DNA from: Methylobacterium sp. R2-1
GTDB taxonomy: Bacteria > Pseudomonadota > Alphaproteobacteria > Rhizobiales > Beijerinckiaceae
Assembly: GCF_014191355.1 (NCBI RefSeq)
Contig: NZ_JACHWM010000014.1
Coordinates: forward strand, 124,001-188,000
Direction: 5' to 3'
Length of the DNA stretch: 64,000 bases
A program made the translations under genes and the position numbers. This document shows positions 50,598 to 59,060 of the stretch, in pieces. The notes beneath the pieces were generated by a model. The model did no database searches. It worked only from the letters and a program-made list of their open reading frames with translations, and was not told the origin of the DNA. How positions within the stretch are numbered: position 1 is the first letter of the stretch; each line of letters opens with the position of its first letter.

Positions 50598-53500
50598 TCA
50601 CGCTCGGCATCGCTCGCCCCGCGCCCCCCCTCTCCCAACGCCCGTGCCGGATCTGTTCGAGGGAGCCGCGGAATGGGTGCCTTCGGGTAACCCGTAATAG
50701 TCTTCCAGAATCCGCGGATAGACGGTCGGCCGAAACGGCTTGCGGGCGGCCCAGAGCGCGTCGATCGGCAGCGCGAGCAGCGCCGCGTTCAGCCGCTGCG
50801 GATCGTCGGCGAGAGCTGGATCAAGACGATGGCCCTGCCCGCTCTCGCTCAACCGCTCGGCCTGGGCGCCGAGATCGAACACCACCGGCGGCACGCCCGC
50901 CGCCAGCGCGAGGGAGAGCGTGTAGCAGTAGGTCTCTGGCGAAATTGACGGAACCAGCACCAAATCTGGATTGAGGCGGGCAATGTCCGTTAGCGCTGCG
51001 TCGTCACCGCGGTAAGGGCCGGTCTCGCGCACGCCTACGGCCTCCATGGCCCGCGGATCGGCGGAACGGCCGATGATCGTGATCTCAAGCGGGAGTTGCC
51101 TGAGCTGAGCATCAAGGGCGATGTTGTGGATCACGTCGAAGCCCTTCTGCGGGCCGATCGAACCGATCACCGCGACCCGCAGCGGACCCTCCCGGCGCTG
51201 GCGCGACTTGAACTCGACGCCGGTCAGCGTCTCCTCGTGCGGGCGCAGCACGATGCCGTCGAGATGCAGCGCGGGACCGATCCGATCGGCGAGATCGGCG
51301 GATGGGGCGAACACCGTTCCGGCGCGGCCGAGGAATCCGGCCCAGGCCCGCCGCCGCTCGGCGGGATCGGGCAGAGCGATCCGGTCGGCGTCGCGGTCGA
51401 GACGGATGCAGGCGCGGCAGGCGGCAGGCTCCGCCAGCCCGCAATAGACCCCATCGGGCCGAACGAGATTGTTGCGATGGCAGACGGTGGCGTAGTCGTG
51501 CAGCGTGACGGCGTAGCCGATGCCTGCCTCCTCGATCAGCCGCATCGCCGCACGGGTCGAGGGCGCATCGAGCCCCGCCAGCGAGTGGACATGCACCATC
51601 GACGGGCCGAGCCAACCGATCAGCTCAGCGAGGAGATCCGCGTCCCGGTCGAGGGAAAGCGGGTCGAGGATGGAGACGGGGAAATCGATCCCGCTCCCTC
51701 CGGGCAACCCGAGCTTGAACCCGCCGGGCTCGTCGGTGCGCAGGTAGACGACGGCGAGTCCGGCCTCGGCAAGCCGGAGACCCAGCGCCTCGATATGGGT
51801 CTCGACGCCGCCGCCGAGATCGTGGGTCACGATCAGGGCGAGACCACGCTCTACGCTGCCCGTGGCGCGCTTGGCGAAGCGGTAAAGGTCGAGTCGGCGC
51901 CGGGCGAAGCGGGCGGGATCGACCTTGATGTGGTTGTGGATCCGGCGCTGATAGTCGGGATGCTTGATCAGGAGCGTACGGAAGATGTCCGCGCCCTTGG
52001 TCGCGAGCAGCGCGCCGAAGGAGACGCTGCCGGAGTGGAACACAAAGACGTCGTGCGCCAGCAGGTTGATGAAGCCCGCCTTGAGGGCTCGCATGCAGAA
52101 GTCGTTCTCCTCGCCGTAGCCGCGCCCGAAGGTTTCGGCGTCGAGGAGACCCACCGCCGCGATCGCCTCCCGGCGCATCGCCATGCAGAAGCCCACGCCC
52201 GTCGGCACCGGCGAACTCGTGCGGGCGTTGCAGGCGCGGGTGAAGGCGTCGATCTCGGCGGGCGTGATCTCGAGCCGGGTCCGATTGTCGATATTCGGCC
52301 GCGGATAGCTGCAGATCGTGGCGTTGTTGGAGAACGGCGTGACCGTCGCGACGCGGGGGTCGGCGTCGATGTGCCAGAGCAGGCGATCGAGCCAGTCGCC
52401 GTAGACGACGATATCGGCATTGAGGAGCACGACATCCTTGCCCGCCGCCCGTTCCAGGCCGCGGTTGCAGGTTCGCACGAAGCCGAGATTCGCGTCGTTG
52501 ACGAGGTGGGCGAACAGACCCCGGCCGGCGAGATCGGCGAGCGCCGCGCTCAGGCGCGGATCGGGGCTGCAATCGTCGATGACGAGGAGGGCGAAGGATG
52601 CGACCTGCTTCGCGCTCAGCACCGAGTGGATCGCCCGCAAGGTGTCGTCGTAGCCCTTGTAGACGGGCATGATCAGGACGGCCCGCGCCGCCGCGATGTC
52701 GGCGGCGGGCTCCGCCTGCTTCCACTCGGCGGGCGTCGGCGCGACCTGCGCGGGCCAGGTGCCGAGGCCGAAGGGCGTCGGCCGGTAGCCGCGCGCGCGG
52801 CCCACCGCGAGATAGTGGAAGAACGGGTTGACCCCCGCACCGATCTCCCGCCGGTAATGCTTCCGATAGAAGCGGACCGAGAAGTCGGGGCTCGGGTCGC
52901 GGTCCTCGCGGGCGCCGAAATCGAGGAAATGGCGGACCGGATCGACGCCGGAGCGGCGGATGTCGGCGTTGGTGTCGAGGTAGTGCTCCCGGTCGAAGGC
53001 GGCCGCGACCGTCTCGTAGATCTGCGCGTCGGAGGCCTCGGCCGGATCGGCGGGAAGCACCATGGCTTGCGGCTTGGCGCGTCGCACGGGCGGGGTGGCG
53101 GCCTCCGAGGCCTGGAGCCGCCGCGTGGCGGCGAAATGGTAGAGCGGGCTGACGCCGAGGCGCCGCATATGGGCGTGGCGCTGCAGATAGGCATCGCCCG
53201 AGAAGGCGTCGTTGGGGTCGAGCCCGCGCCGCCAGCCCTTGGTCAGGTAGTGGGCGAGCGGGTCCTCTCCCCCCTCGAGACCGGCGAGGCGGGCGTAGTA
53301 CGGCGCATCGAAATAGGGTTCGACGACGGCGGCCTGGAGCGCCGGAAAATCCGGACCGGGCTGCGTCGCGACCCGGAGCCGCTCTGCTCCGGAGAGTCCC
53401 GCGTAGTGGAGAAGGGGGTTGATCGGCGCACGGTCGGCAAGGTGGCGGTCGAGGTAGAACAGGGTCGAGAACACGGCCGATGGGTCGCGGCCTTCAAGCC

Positions 53501-53648
53501 AGCCGTGGTCGAGGTAGTGCAGGAGCGGATCGCCCCCGCCCGCAGCCACATCGGGATAGGCCGAGCGGTAAAAGGCGGGATCGAAGAAGGGGGCAGCGGT
53601 CGCGGCATCACGGCGCTTGGGCCGAAACAGCTTCGGCAGCTTGATCAC
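50598..53648 (-). CDS. Large bifunctional glycosyltransferase (N-terminal repeats + GT2 + GT4)
   Basis: 1016 residues from a GTG at 53648 with AGGGA upstream. Residues about 20-285 hold three tandem units of the pattern F-D-x-x-Y-x3-Y-P-D-V-DPL-HYL-G-GRDP (for example FYRSAYPDVAAGGGDPLLHY and YLDTNADIRRSGVDPVRHFL). Residues 320-600 form a GT2 domain (VLIMPVYKGYDDTLRAIHSV, VLLNADIVVYGDWLDRLL, GRGYGEENDFCMRALKAG). Residues 630-1000 form a GT4-like domain (LALIVTHDLGGGVETHIEAL, YAVTLHDYATVCHRNNLVRP, VAVIGSIGPQKGFDVIHNIA). Such proteins make surface glycans in Rhizobiales, the repeats perhaps binding partner or glycan. Divergent from the CNNM gene. Confidence 0.85.
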   Translation of the reverse strand: MIKLPKLFRPKRRDAATAAPFFDPAFYRSAYPDVAAGGGDPLLHYLDHGWLEGRDPSAVFSTLFYLDRHLADRAPINPLLHYAGLSGAERLRVATQPGPDFPALQAAVVEPYFDAPYYARLAGLEGGEDPLAHYLTKGWRRGLDPNDAFSGDAYLQRHAHMRRLGVSPLYHFAATRRLQASEAATPPVRRAKPQAMVLPADPAEASDAQIYETVAAAFDREHYLDTNADIRRSGVDPVRHFLDFGAREDRDPSPDFSVRFYRKHYRREIGAGVNPFFHYLAVGRARGYRPTPFGLGTWPAQVAPTPAEWKQAEPAADIAAARAVLIMPVYKGYDDTLRAIHSVLSAKQVASFALLVIDDCSPDPRLSAALADLAGRGLFAHLVNDANLGFVRTCNRGLERAAGKDVVLLNADIVVYGDWLDRLLWHIDADPRVATVTPFSNNATICSYPRPNIDNRTRLEITPAEIDAFTRACNARTSSPVPTGVGFCMAMRREAIAAVGLLDAETFGRGYGEENDFCMRALKAGFINLLAHDVFVFHSGSVSFGALLATKGADIFRTLLIKHPDYQRRIHNHIKVDPARFARRRLDLYRFAKRATGSVERGLALIVTHDLGGGVETHIEALGLRLAEAGLAVVYLRTDEPGGFKLGLPGGSGIDFPVSILDPLSLDRDADLLAELIGWLGPSMVHVHSLAGLDAPSTRAAMRLIEEAGIGYAVTLHDYATVCHRNNLVRPDGVYCGLAEPAACRACIRLDRDADRIALPDPAERRRAWAGFLGRAGTVFAPSADLADRIGPALHLDGIVLRPHEETLTGVEFKSRQRREGPLRVAVIGSIGPQKGFDVIHNIALDAQLRQLPLEITIIGRSADPRAMEAVGVRETGPYRGDDAALTDIARLNPDLVLVPSISPETYCYTLSLALAAGVPPVVFDLGAQAERLSESGQGHRLDPALADDPQRLNAALLALPIDALWAARKPFRPTVYPRILEDYYGLPEGTHSAAPSNRSGTGVGRGGARGERCRA

Positions 53649-54025
53649 GGCCACATCCCTCGACAACGCAGATACCGGGCCCCGCCGCCGGGATTGGCCC
53701 CTTGGAAAGCATGGGAACGAAGTGTGGCGCGGCCGGGGCGATGCTGTCTCCATACTGCATCGTTCCGAAAGGTGGCGGGCGGCTCTTACGAAAATGACGC
53801 TGCGCTCGCCAATCTCGTGACGCAGGCGAGGTGGCCCACGCGAGAATGCGCCCGAACCTCTTCCCCCGCGACGGGGTTCGGCTCTAAGAGTGCCTCACAA
53901 AACTCCCGATCACCGTACGGTTGCTTTCCGGGCGCGACGGCGCAGCGGGCGTTTTGTGAGAGACATTCAGCATCGGTGCCGCCTCAGGTGCGGTCAGCAG
54001 TGCGGCTTGGCCCCGGGAGGGCACG
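53649..54025. other. Divergent intergenic region, 377 bp, with one dispersed repeat
   Basis: Between the large glycosyltransferase (minus) and the CNNM/CorC gene (plus). Contains copy C of the dispersed element (53883-53965). No other gene seen; promoters of both genes are expected here. Confidence 0.5.
53883..53965 (-). repeat. Dispersed palindromic element, copy C (inverted)
   Basis: Read on the minus strand it begins TGTCTCTCACAAAACGCCCG and ends CGGGAGTTTTGTGAGGCACTC plus TTAG; the two ends form the inverted repeat CTCACAAAACGCCCG / CGGGAGTTTTGTGAG. Matches copies at 11614 and 58960. Confidence 0.8.
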
Positions 54026-55342
54026 ATTTCGGACGGTCTCTGGTCATCGGCGCTCGGCCTCGTCGCGGTCATCGCGCTCGTCTTTGCCAACGGCTTCTTT
54101 GTCGCGGCGGAATTTTCCCTCGTCGCCGTGCGGCGCAGCCGGGTCGCCGAACTCGTCAACGAGGGGCGGCTCAATGCTAAGGCGCTTCAGCGCGCCACCG
54201 ACCGGCTCGACGCGCATCTCGCCGCGACGCAGCTCGGCATCACCCTCTCCTCGCTGGCGCTCGGCTGGGTCGGCGAGCCGGCCCTGGCCCACCTGATCGA
54301 GCCGCTGTTCCAGTGGCTGCCCGACGGGGCCGTCGGCGTCACCACGCACACGCTGGCCGTAACCCTGGCCTTTGCCGTCATCACCACGCTGCATATCGTG
54401 CTGGGTGAGCTGGCGCCGAAAAGCCTCGCGCTCCAGCGCAGCGAGCGTACGGCGCTCGTGATTGTCCGGCCACTGACCCTGTTCCTGCTGATCTTCGGCC
54501 CGGCGATCCACCTCCTCAACGGTCTCGGCAACGGCGTGCTGCGCATGCTCGGCCTGCGGCCCGGCGAGGGCGAGGGAAATCTCCCCTCCCCGAAGGAGCT
54601 CAGCCTGCTCGTCACCGCGAGCCACGAGGCGGGATTGCTGCACGAGGCACAGGAGGATGCGGTGGCACGCATCCTCGCCATCGGCGAGCGGCGCATCCGC
54701 GAGATCATGACGCCGCGCAACGAGGTGGACTGGGTCGATCTCGACGATACCCAGGAGGAGATCATCGAGGCGGTGCGGGCGTGCCGCCACGAGCAGCTCG
54801 TCGTGAGCCGCGCGCAGATCGACGACGTCGTCGGCGTGCTGCGCAAGCAGGACCTGCTCGACCAGTTTCTCGACAGCAAGCCCCTCGACGTGAAGGGAGC
54901 GACCCGCGAGCCCATCGTCGTCCACGAGGGGCTGGCGATCCTGAAAGTGCTGGAGATGTTCCAGACCAAGCCCGTACGCATGGCGATCGTCGTGGACGAG
55001 TACGGGAGCCTGGAGGGCATCGTCACCCAGACCGACCTGCTGGAGGCGATGGCCGGCGAGATCCCCGAGCCCGGCGAGGAGCGGATGGTGGTCGAGCGCG
55101 AGGATGGCTCGCTGCTCATCGACGGCATGATGTCGGCGACCGACGCCTTCGATCGCCTCGGCTTTCCGGAACGGCCGCGCTCGGACGACTTTTCCACCCT
55201 CGCCGGCTTCTTCATCGTCCAGCTCGGACGCATCCCGACGGAGGGCGATGCGATCGAGACGCAAGGGTGGCGGATCGAAGTCGTCGATATGGACGGGCGG
55301 CGCATCGACAAGGTGCTCGCCGCGCGTCTGCCCGACGCTTGA
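54026..55342 (+). CDS. CNNM/CorC-family membrane protein (hemolysin-related), apparent ATT start
   Basis: 438 residues if read from an ATT at 54026 that follows a strong GGGAGGG. Order: DUF21/CNNM membrane domain (LVAVIALVFANGFFVAAEFS, GITLSSLALGWVGEPALAHL, HIVLGELAPKSLALQRSE), a CBS pair (RIREIMTPRNEVDWVDLDDT, VRMAIVVDEYGSLEGIVTQT) and a C-terminal CorC_HlyC domain (DDFSTLAGFFIVQLGRIPTE). Family members handle magnesium or cobalt efflux. No ATG, GTG or TTG occurs in frame between the upstream stop (53957-53959) and GTG 54128, and 54128 would delete the first membrane helix, so ATT (or sequence error) is the best start. Confidence 0.82.
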   Translation: MSDGLWSSALGLVAVIALVFANGFFVAAEFSLVAVRRSRVAELVNEGRLNAKALQRATDRLDAHLAATQLGITLSSLALGWVGEPALAHLIEPLFQWLPDGAVGVTTHTLAVTLAFAVITTLHIVLGELAPKSLALQRSERTALVIVRPLTLFLLIFGPAIHLLNGLGNGVLRMLGLRPGEGEGNLPSPKELSLLVTASHEAGLLHEAQEDAVARILAIGERRIREIMTPRNEVDWVDLDDTQEEIIEAVRACRHEQLVVSRAQIDDVVGVLRKQDLLDQFLDSKPLDVKGATREPIVVHEGLAILKVLEMFQTKPVRMAIVVDEYGSLEGIVTQTDLLEAMAGEIPEPGEERMVVEREDGSLLIDGMMSATDAFDRLGFPERPRSDDFSTLAGFFIVQLGRIPTEGDAIETQGWRIEVVDMDGRRIDKVLAARLPDA

Positions 55343-55364
55343 GCGATGCCATGACAGCGATACC

Positions 55365-56078
55365 ATGACCCGCAACGTCTTCGCCCTCACCGGCGCCGGG
55401 ATCTCCGCCGAGAGCGGGCTCGGCACGTTCCGCGACACGGACGGCGCGTGGGCGCGCTTCGATCCCATGCGCCTCGCGACGCCTGAGGGCTTCGCCGCCG
55501 ATCCGGTGCTCGTCCACGAGTTCTACAATCATCGCCGCCGCGACGCGCTTGCCGCCGCGCCGAACCCGGCGCACGCGGCGCTGGCCCGGCTGGAAACGGA
55601 ACTGGCGGAGCGCGGCGGTCGGCTGTTCCTGTGCACGCAGAACATCGACGACCTGCACGAGCGGGAAGGCTCGCGCCACGTCGTTCACATGCACGGCGAG
55701 TTGCTGAGAGCCCGCTGCACCGCCTGCGGCACGGAAGCCGTCTGGCACGACGATCTCACCGTCGAGACGCCCTGCCCGCATTGCGGCCGCAGCGGCGGGA
55801 TGCGGCCCGACGTGGTGTGGTTCGGCGAGATGCCCAAACATCTCGACACCATCGACGAGGCGCTGGCCGAGGCCGACCTGTTCGTGGCGGTCGGCACCTC
55901 CGGCGCGGTCTACCCGGCCGCGGGCTACGTGGCGCAAGCCCGCGCCTTCGGCATCCCGACGCTCGCCCTCAACCTGGAGGCCGCCGACAATGCCGGGATG
56001 TTCGAGGCGACCCGGCTCGGGCGCGCGAGCGAGACGGTGCCGGCCTTCGTGGAGGAGGTCTTGGGCGAGCGGCGATAG
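55365..56078 (+). CDS. NAD-dependent protein deacylase (sirtuin, CobB-like)
   Basis: 237 residues. Sir2 fold: FALTGAGISAESGLGTFRD (NAD loop), LCTQNIDDLHEREGSRHVVH-MHGE (catalytic His), four zinc cysteines in ARCTACGTEA and TPCPHCGRSG, then RPDVVWFGEMP and VAVGTSGAVYPAAG. It removes acetyl or acyl groups from lysines using NAD; the class III marks for desuccinylation (Tyr-Arg pair) appear as FYNHRRRD, which fits a CobB-type enzyme. Start ATG at 55365, 22 bp behind the CNNM gene, so possibly in one operon with it. Convergent with the Anbu gene. Confidence 0.92.
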   Translation: MTRNVFALTGAGISAESGLGTFRDTDGAWARFDPMRLATPEGFAADPVLVHEFYNHRRRDALAAAPNPAHAALARLETELAERGGRLFLCTQNIDDLHEREGSRHVVHMHGELLRARCTACGTEAVWHDDLTVETPCPHCGRSGGMRPDVVWFGEMPKHLDTIDEALAEADLFVAVGTSGAVYPAAGYVAQARAFGIPTLALNLEAADNAGMFEATRLGRASETVPAFVEEVLGERR

Positions 56079-56084
56079 CCCTGC

Positions 56085-56831
56085 CTACCGCTGCGGCCCG
56101 TAGGGCGGCCGCGGGATCGCACGGTGGGCCGCCCTCAGCGCCGCCGACCAGCGTTCGCGCAGATCGTGGAAGTAGCTCTCGCCGGCCTCGATGCGGTGGC
56201 TCACTTCGAGGTCGAGGGCGCCGCGGCGTTGCATGGCGATGTCGATCGGCAGGCCGACGCCGAGATTCGAGCGCATGGTCGAGTCCATCGAGACGAGGCC
56301 GACCTTCAGCGCGTCGTAGAGATCGGTCTCGAAGGTCACCGCCCGGTCGAGGATCGGCTTGCCATACTTGTGCTCACCGATCTGGAGGAAGGGCGCCTCG
56401 CGGCTGCATTCGATGAAGTTGCCCGCCGAGTAGATCATGAACAGCCGCATCGGCTCGTCCCCGATCTGGCCACCGAACAGGAACGAGACCTCCATGCGCA
56501 GGTTGGCGGCCTCGAAGCCGGCCTGCTCGATCTCGCGCACCCGGCGGATCGCCCGGCCGACGAGCTGAGCCGCCTTGAACATGGTCGCCGCGTCCTCGAG
56601 CTTGGGCGGCGTCTCGCCCTCGACGTCGTCGACGCCCTCGCGGAGCATGCTCAGCACCGACTGCGTCATGGAGAGGTTGCCGGCCGAGGCCAGCATCATC
56701 ACCCGCTCACCCGGCACGTTGAACATGTGCAACTTGCGATAGGTCGAGATGTTGTCGAGCCCCGCATTGGTGCGGGTGTCGGCGATCATCACCAGCCCGT
56801 CCTCGACGAGCACTCCGACGCAGTAGGTCAT
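56085..56831 (-). CDS. Anbu (ancestral beta-subunit) proteasome-like peptidase
   Basis: 248 residues, 20S-proteasome (Ntn-hydrolase) fold. After removal of Met1 the N-terminus would be the nucleophile Thr2 (MTYCVGVLVEDGLVMIADTR, then TNAGLDNISTYRKLHMF). Further conserved blocks are VMMLASAGNLSMTQSVLSML and MEVSFLFGGQIGDEPMRLFM. This is the COG3484/Anbu family, distinct from HslV, forming open ring or spiral assemblies. ATG at 56831 places Thr correctly; the longer frame to 56921 would not. It is last in the leftward order ATP-grasp, alpha-E, transglutaminase, Anbu, the canonical partner set. Confidence 0.92.
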   Translation of the reverse strand: MTYCVGVLVEDGLVMIADTRTNAGLDNISTYRKLHMFNVPGERVMMLASAGNLSMTQSVLSMLREGVDDVEGETPPKLEDAATMFKAAQLVGRAIRRVREIEQAGFEAANLRMEVSFLFGGQIGDEPMRLFMIYSAGNFIECSREAPFLQIGEHKYGKPILDRAVTFETDLYDALKVGLVSMDSTMRSNLGVGLPIDIAMQRRGALDLEVSHRIEAGESYFHDLRERWSAALRAAHRAIPRPPYGPQR

Positions 56832-56944
56832 GGCGGCACCCGCCTCAGGCAGAAGGGCCCGGCGAGCCGGGCGGAACGAGGCGGCTCGCTTCGCACGCGC
56901 CGAGCGCGGGCCGCAAGACAACTTTTTCGAAGCGGAACCTCCGG

Positions 56945-56970
56945 GCCGAGACTCCGCGCCGAGTCTCGGC
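56945..56970 (-). other. Hairpin between transglutaminase and Anbu genes
   Basis: Perfect 10-bp stem GCCGAGACTC / GAGTCTCGGC with a 6-base loop. A second inverted pair, ATACGGTC / GACCGTAT (57010-57044), sits directly after the transglutaminase stop. Neither has a T-tract; they could modulate read-through to Anbu or stabilise the message. Confidence 0.5.
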
Positions 56971-57043
56971 TCTTACCAAATCCGCTCAGGCACCGCGCGG
57001 GCTTGGCTGATACGGTCCCCGCCTCGATCAAGCAGAGACCGTA

Positions 57044-57904
57044 TTAGCCCTGCGATTGGCTCTGGCTCTGCTGGCCTCGTGCCTGGTGCTGCGATTGCAC
57101 CTGCTCGACCCGCAGGGCCACGTCGAGGGTTTCGGTGCCACCGCCCATGCGGCTGCCGCGGATCGGTGCGGCGCCGAGATAGTCGAGTCCGATGGCGACG
57201 CGCACATGCGCCTCGGTCGCGGAAAGGCCGTTGGCGGGGTCGAAGCCGACCCAGCCGAGTTCCGGCACCAGCGATTCGGCCCAGGCATGCCCCGCCTTCT
57301 GGTCATCACCGCCGTCGTCCCGGCGAAAATAGCCGGAGACGTAGCGGGACGGGATCTCCAGGTGCCGGGCGACAGCGAGGAAGATGTGGGTGAGATCCTG
57401 GCACACGCCCTTGCCCACCTCGAAGGACTGGGCGGCACTGGTGCTGGCGCTGGTCGGGCCCGGCTCGAAGGTCACGGCGTCGTGCACGGCGGCGAGAAGG
57501 CGGTGGAGTGTCGGGAGCGGATCGCGCTCCCCCTCCCCGGCGACCCTTTTCGCGAAGGCCTTGAGTTCCGGGCTCGCCTCGGTGAGCGGAGTGTCGCGCA
57601 GGTAGAACAGGTCGGGCAGGCGCTCGACCGCGCCGCGCACGATGCCGTTGGTCTCGAAGGTCTCGATCTCGCCGGTCACCCGTACGGTGAGCGCGTCGGT
57701 GGGGTCGTCGGCGGTGAACCAGTGGACGAGGTTGCCGAAGCCGTCCTCGCGGGCGGTGAGCCGCCCGTTGACGGAAGGCTCGATCCGCCACTCGCGCACG
57801 TGCTGCCCGTCATGGTCGCGCGGTGTCAGCCTCAGGATCTGGATGAGGCCGCGAGCCGGCTGCTCGTAGGTGTAGACCGTATCGTGGACGATCCGGATGC
57901 GCAT
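57044..57904 (-). CDS. Transglutaminase-like protein, Anbu-associated
   Basis: 286 residues. N-terminal bacterial transglutaminase-like domain (MRIRIVHDTVYTYEQPARGL, IQILRLTPRDHDGQHV) and core domain with a complete triad: cysteine in GKGVCQDLTHIFLA, histidine in AGHAWAESLVPELG and aspartate in GFDPANGLSATE. No signal peptide. The family (COG1305) goes with Anbu, alpha-E and ATP-grasp proteins; a role in cutting or making isopeptide-type links in a peptide tag has been proposed but not shown. The C-terminus ends in a Gln/Ser-rich tail (ARGQQSQSQSQG). Anbu follows 212 bp downstream. Confidence 0.92.
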   Translation of the reverse strand: MRIRIVHDTVYTYEQPARGLIQILRLTPRDHDGQHVREWRIEPSVNGRLTAREDGFGNLVHWFTADDPTDALTVRVTGEIETFETNGIVRGAVERLPDLFYLRDTPLTEASPELKAFAKRVAGEGERDPLPTLHRLLAAVHDAVTFEPGPTSASTSAAQSFEVGKGVCQDLTHIFLAVARHLEIPSRYVSGYFRRDDGGDDQKAGHAWAESLVPELGWVGFDPANGLSATEAHVRVAIGLDYLGAAPIRGSRMGGGTETLDVALRVEQVQSQHQARGQQSQSQSQG

Positions 57905-58441
57905 GCCTTGATCCTGCCGGGACAACTCGCGGCAAGCTAGGACACGGGAGGCGGTTTGGAAATCGGGAGGCTTGCCCAAAGCTTTGGCAACATGGGTTTT
58001 CTCGCCCGGTCGCTCTCATGGAGTCGCCTCGGCGCGGTGTTGCGAAGCGACAGACCGGAGGATGTCCCGGACAAGGACGCAGCACCTGAACCAGTCCACG
58101 GGCAGCATGCGACAGGAACGGCAGGGTCGTGCCGTCAGCAGCGCCGGAAATGACCCGGAACGATATGGCCAGGAGCACCGTTTCTGGCGCCCGGGTCAAC
58201 AGTTCAGCCCGTTGAGAGACAATCCGACCAGAAGTTACAACCTCGCATCCCGATTTTCGCAATCCTCGCTCGCCTCCAGGGCCACAGCCCAACGGGAGAG
58301 TTTTGCCATTTTGAGTATCGGATTGCGTTAATCTGCCGTTCATTGCAGCATTTTGTTCGATATGGACGCAGATTTCCTGGAACGGTCTTTCTGACTCTTC
58401 CGTTTCTGGTCCCGCAACAACCCAAACATCTGGAGGAATAC
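57905..58441. other. Divergent intergenic region, 537 bp
   Basis: Between the transglutaminase start (minus) and the first Gly/Ser-rich secreted protein (plus). In a canonical Anbu locus the alpha-E gene would lie here. No gene, repeat or clear promoter motif was recognised, although the right 150 bp is AT-richer and probably carries the promoter of the secreted protein gene. Confidence 0.5.
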
Positions 58442-58903
58442 ATGCTCAAGCACATTCGCGTTGCAGCTCTTGCCAGCACCTTCGTCATCGGCGGCGCGGC
58501 ACTTGCCCTTGCCCAGTCATCCTCGACCACCGGCACCGGCGGCTCCTCGGCGGGCGGCGGCACCAGTTCCTCGACGGTGGGGACCGGCGGCTCCTCGGCC
58601 GGCTCGGGCAGCGGCTCGGGCTCGTCCTCGACGCTCGGCACCGGCGGCTCTTCGGCAGGCGGCGGCACCAGTTCCTCGACGGTGGGGACCGGCGGCTCCT
58701 CGACCGGTTCGGGCAGCGGTTCGGGCTCCTCCGTAGGCACCGGCGGGTCCTCGGCCGGCAAGAGCGGCAGCGGCTCCTCCATGGGTTCGGGCGGCTCCTC
58801 GTCCGGCATGTCCGACAGCGCGGGCAAGTCGGGCAGCGCTCCGGGCCATGACAAGAGCGGCCCTGGAAACTCCGAGAACGCTCCGGGCCACAACAAGCGC
58901 TGA
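58442..58903 (+). CDS. Gly/Ser-rich secreted protein with tandem duplication
   Basis: 153 residues. Signal peptide (IRVAALASTFVIGGAALALA), then almost only Gly, Ser and Thr. A 35-codon unit (105 bp, GTGGSSAGGGTSSSTVGTGG and the following SGSGSGSS stretch) is repeated twice with a few silent and one amino-acid difference, which shows a recent duplication. The C-terminus carries PGHDKSGPGNSENAPGHNKR. TGGAGGAA is a good ribosome-binding site. Function unknown; probably disordered, periplasmic or extracellular. Confidence 0.75.
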   Translation: MLKHIRVAALASTFVIGGAALALAQSSSTTGTGGSSAGGGTSSSTVGTGGSSAGSGSGSGSSSTLGTGGSSAGGGTSSSTVGTGGSSTGSGSGSGSSVGTGGSSAGKSGSGSSMGSGGSSSGMSDSAGKSGSAPGHDKSGPGNSENAPGHNKR

Positions 58904-58959
58904 GCCTCGACGGGCGTGACGGCGCGGGCGCGGTTCGGACGAGCCGCGCCCGTCCTGGT

Positions 58960-59040
58960 CTCTCTCACGAAACGCCCGCCGCGCTGCCATCGCCAGAGCG
59001 AGAACGGTCAGAGGCCGGAAGTTTTGTGAGGCACTCTTAG
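58960..59040 (+). repeat. Dispersed palindromic element, copy B
   Basis: About 81 bp from CTCTCTCACGAAACGCCCG to CGGAAGTTTTGTGAGGCACTC plus TTAG, lying between two small secreted-protein genes and 20 bp upstream of the second start. Shares both ends with copies at 11614 and 53883, and the inner CGCCAGAGCGAGA with copy A. Confidence 0.8.
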
Positions 59041-59060
59041 CTTCTGAGGAGAGACGCACC

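Noticed and set aside
51096..54296. A 1066-codon open frame on the plus strand
   Set aside because: It is antisense to the large glycosyltransferase, whose domains are clear; the plus-strand translation is low-complexity Arg/Gly/Glu without family motifs. Long antisense frames are expected at this GC content.
54128..55342. GTG at 54128 as the CNNM gene start
   Set aside because: It removes the conserved first membrane helix and has no Shine-Dalgarno sequence.
58204..58968. Minus-strand frame with repeated EEPPVP motifs
   Set aside because: It looks like a repetitive surface protein but is the exact complement of the Gly/Ser-rich secreted gene, which has a signal peptide and a ribosome-binding site while this frame has neither.
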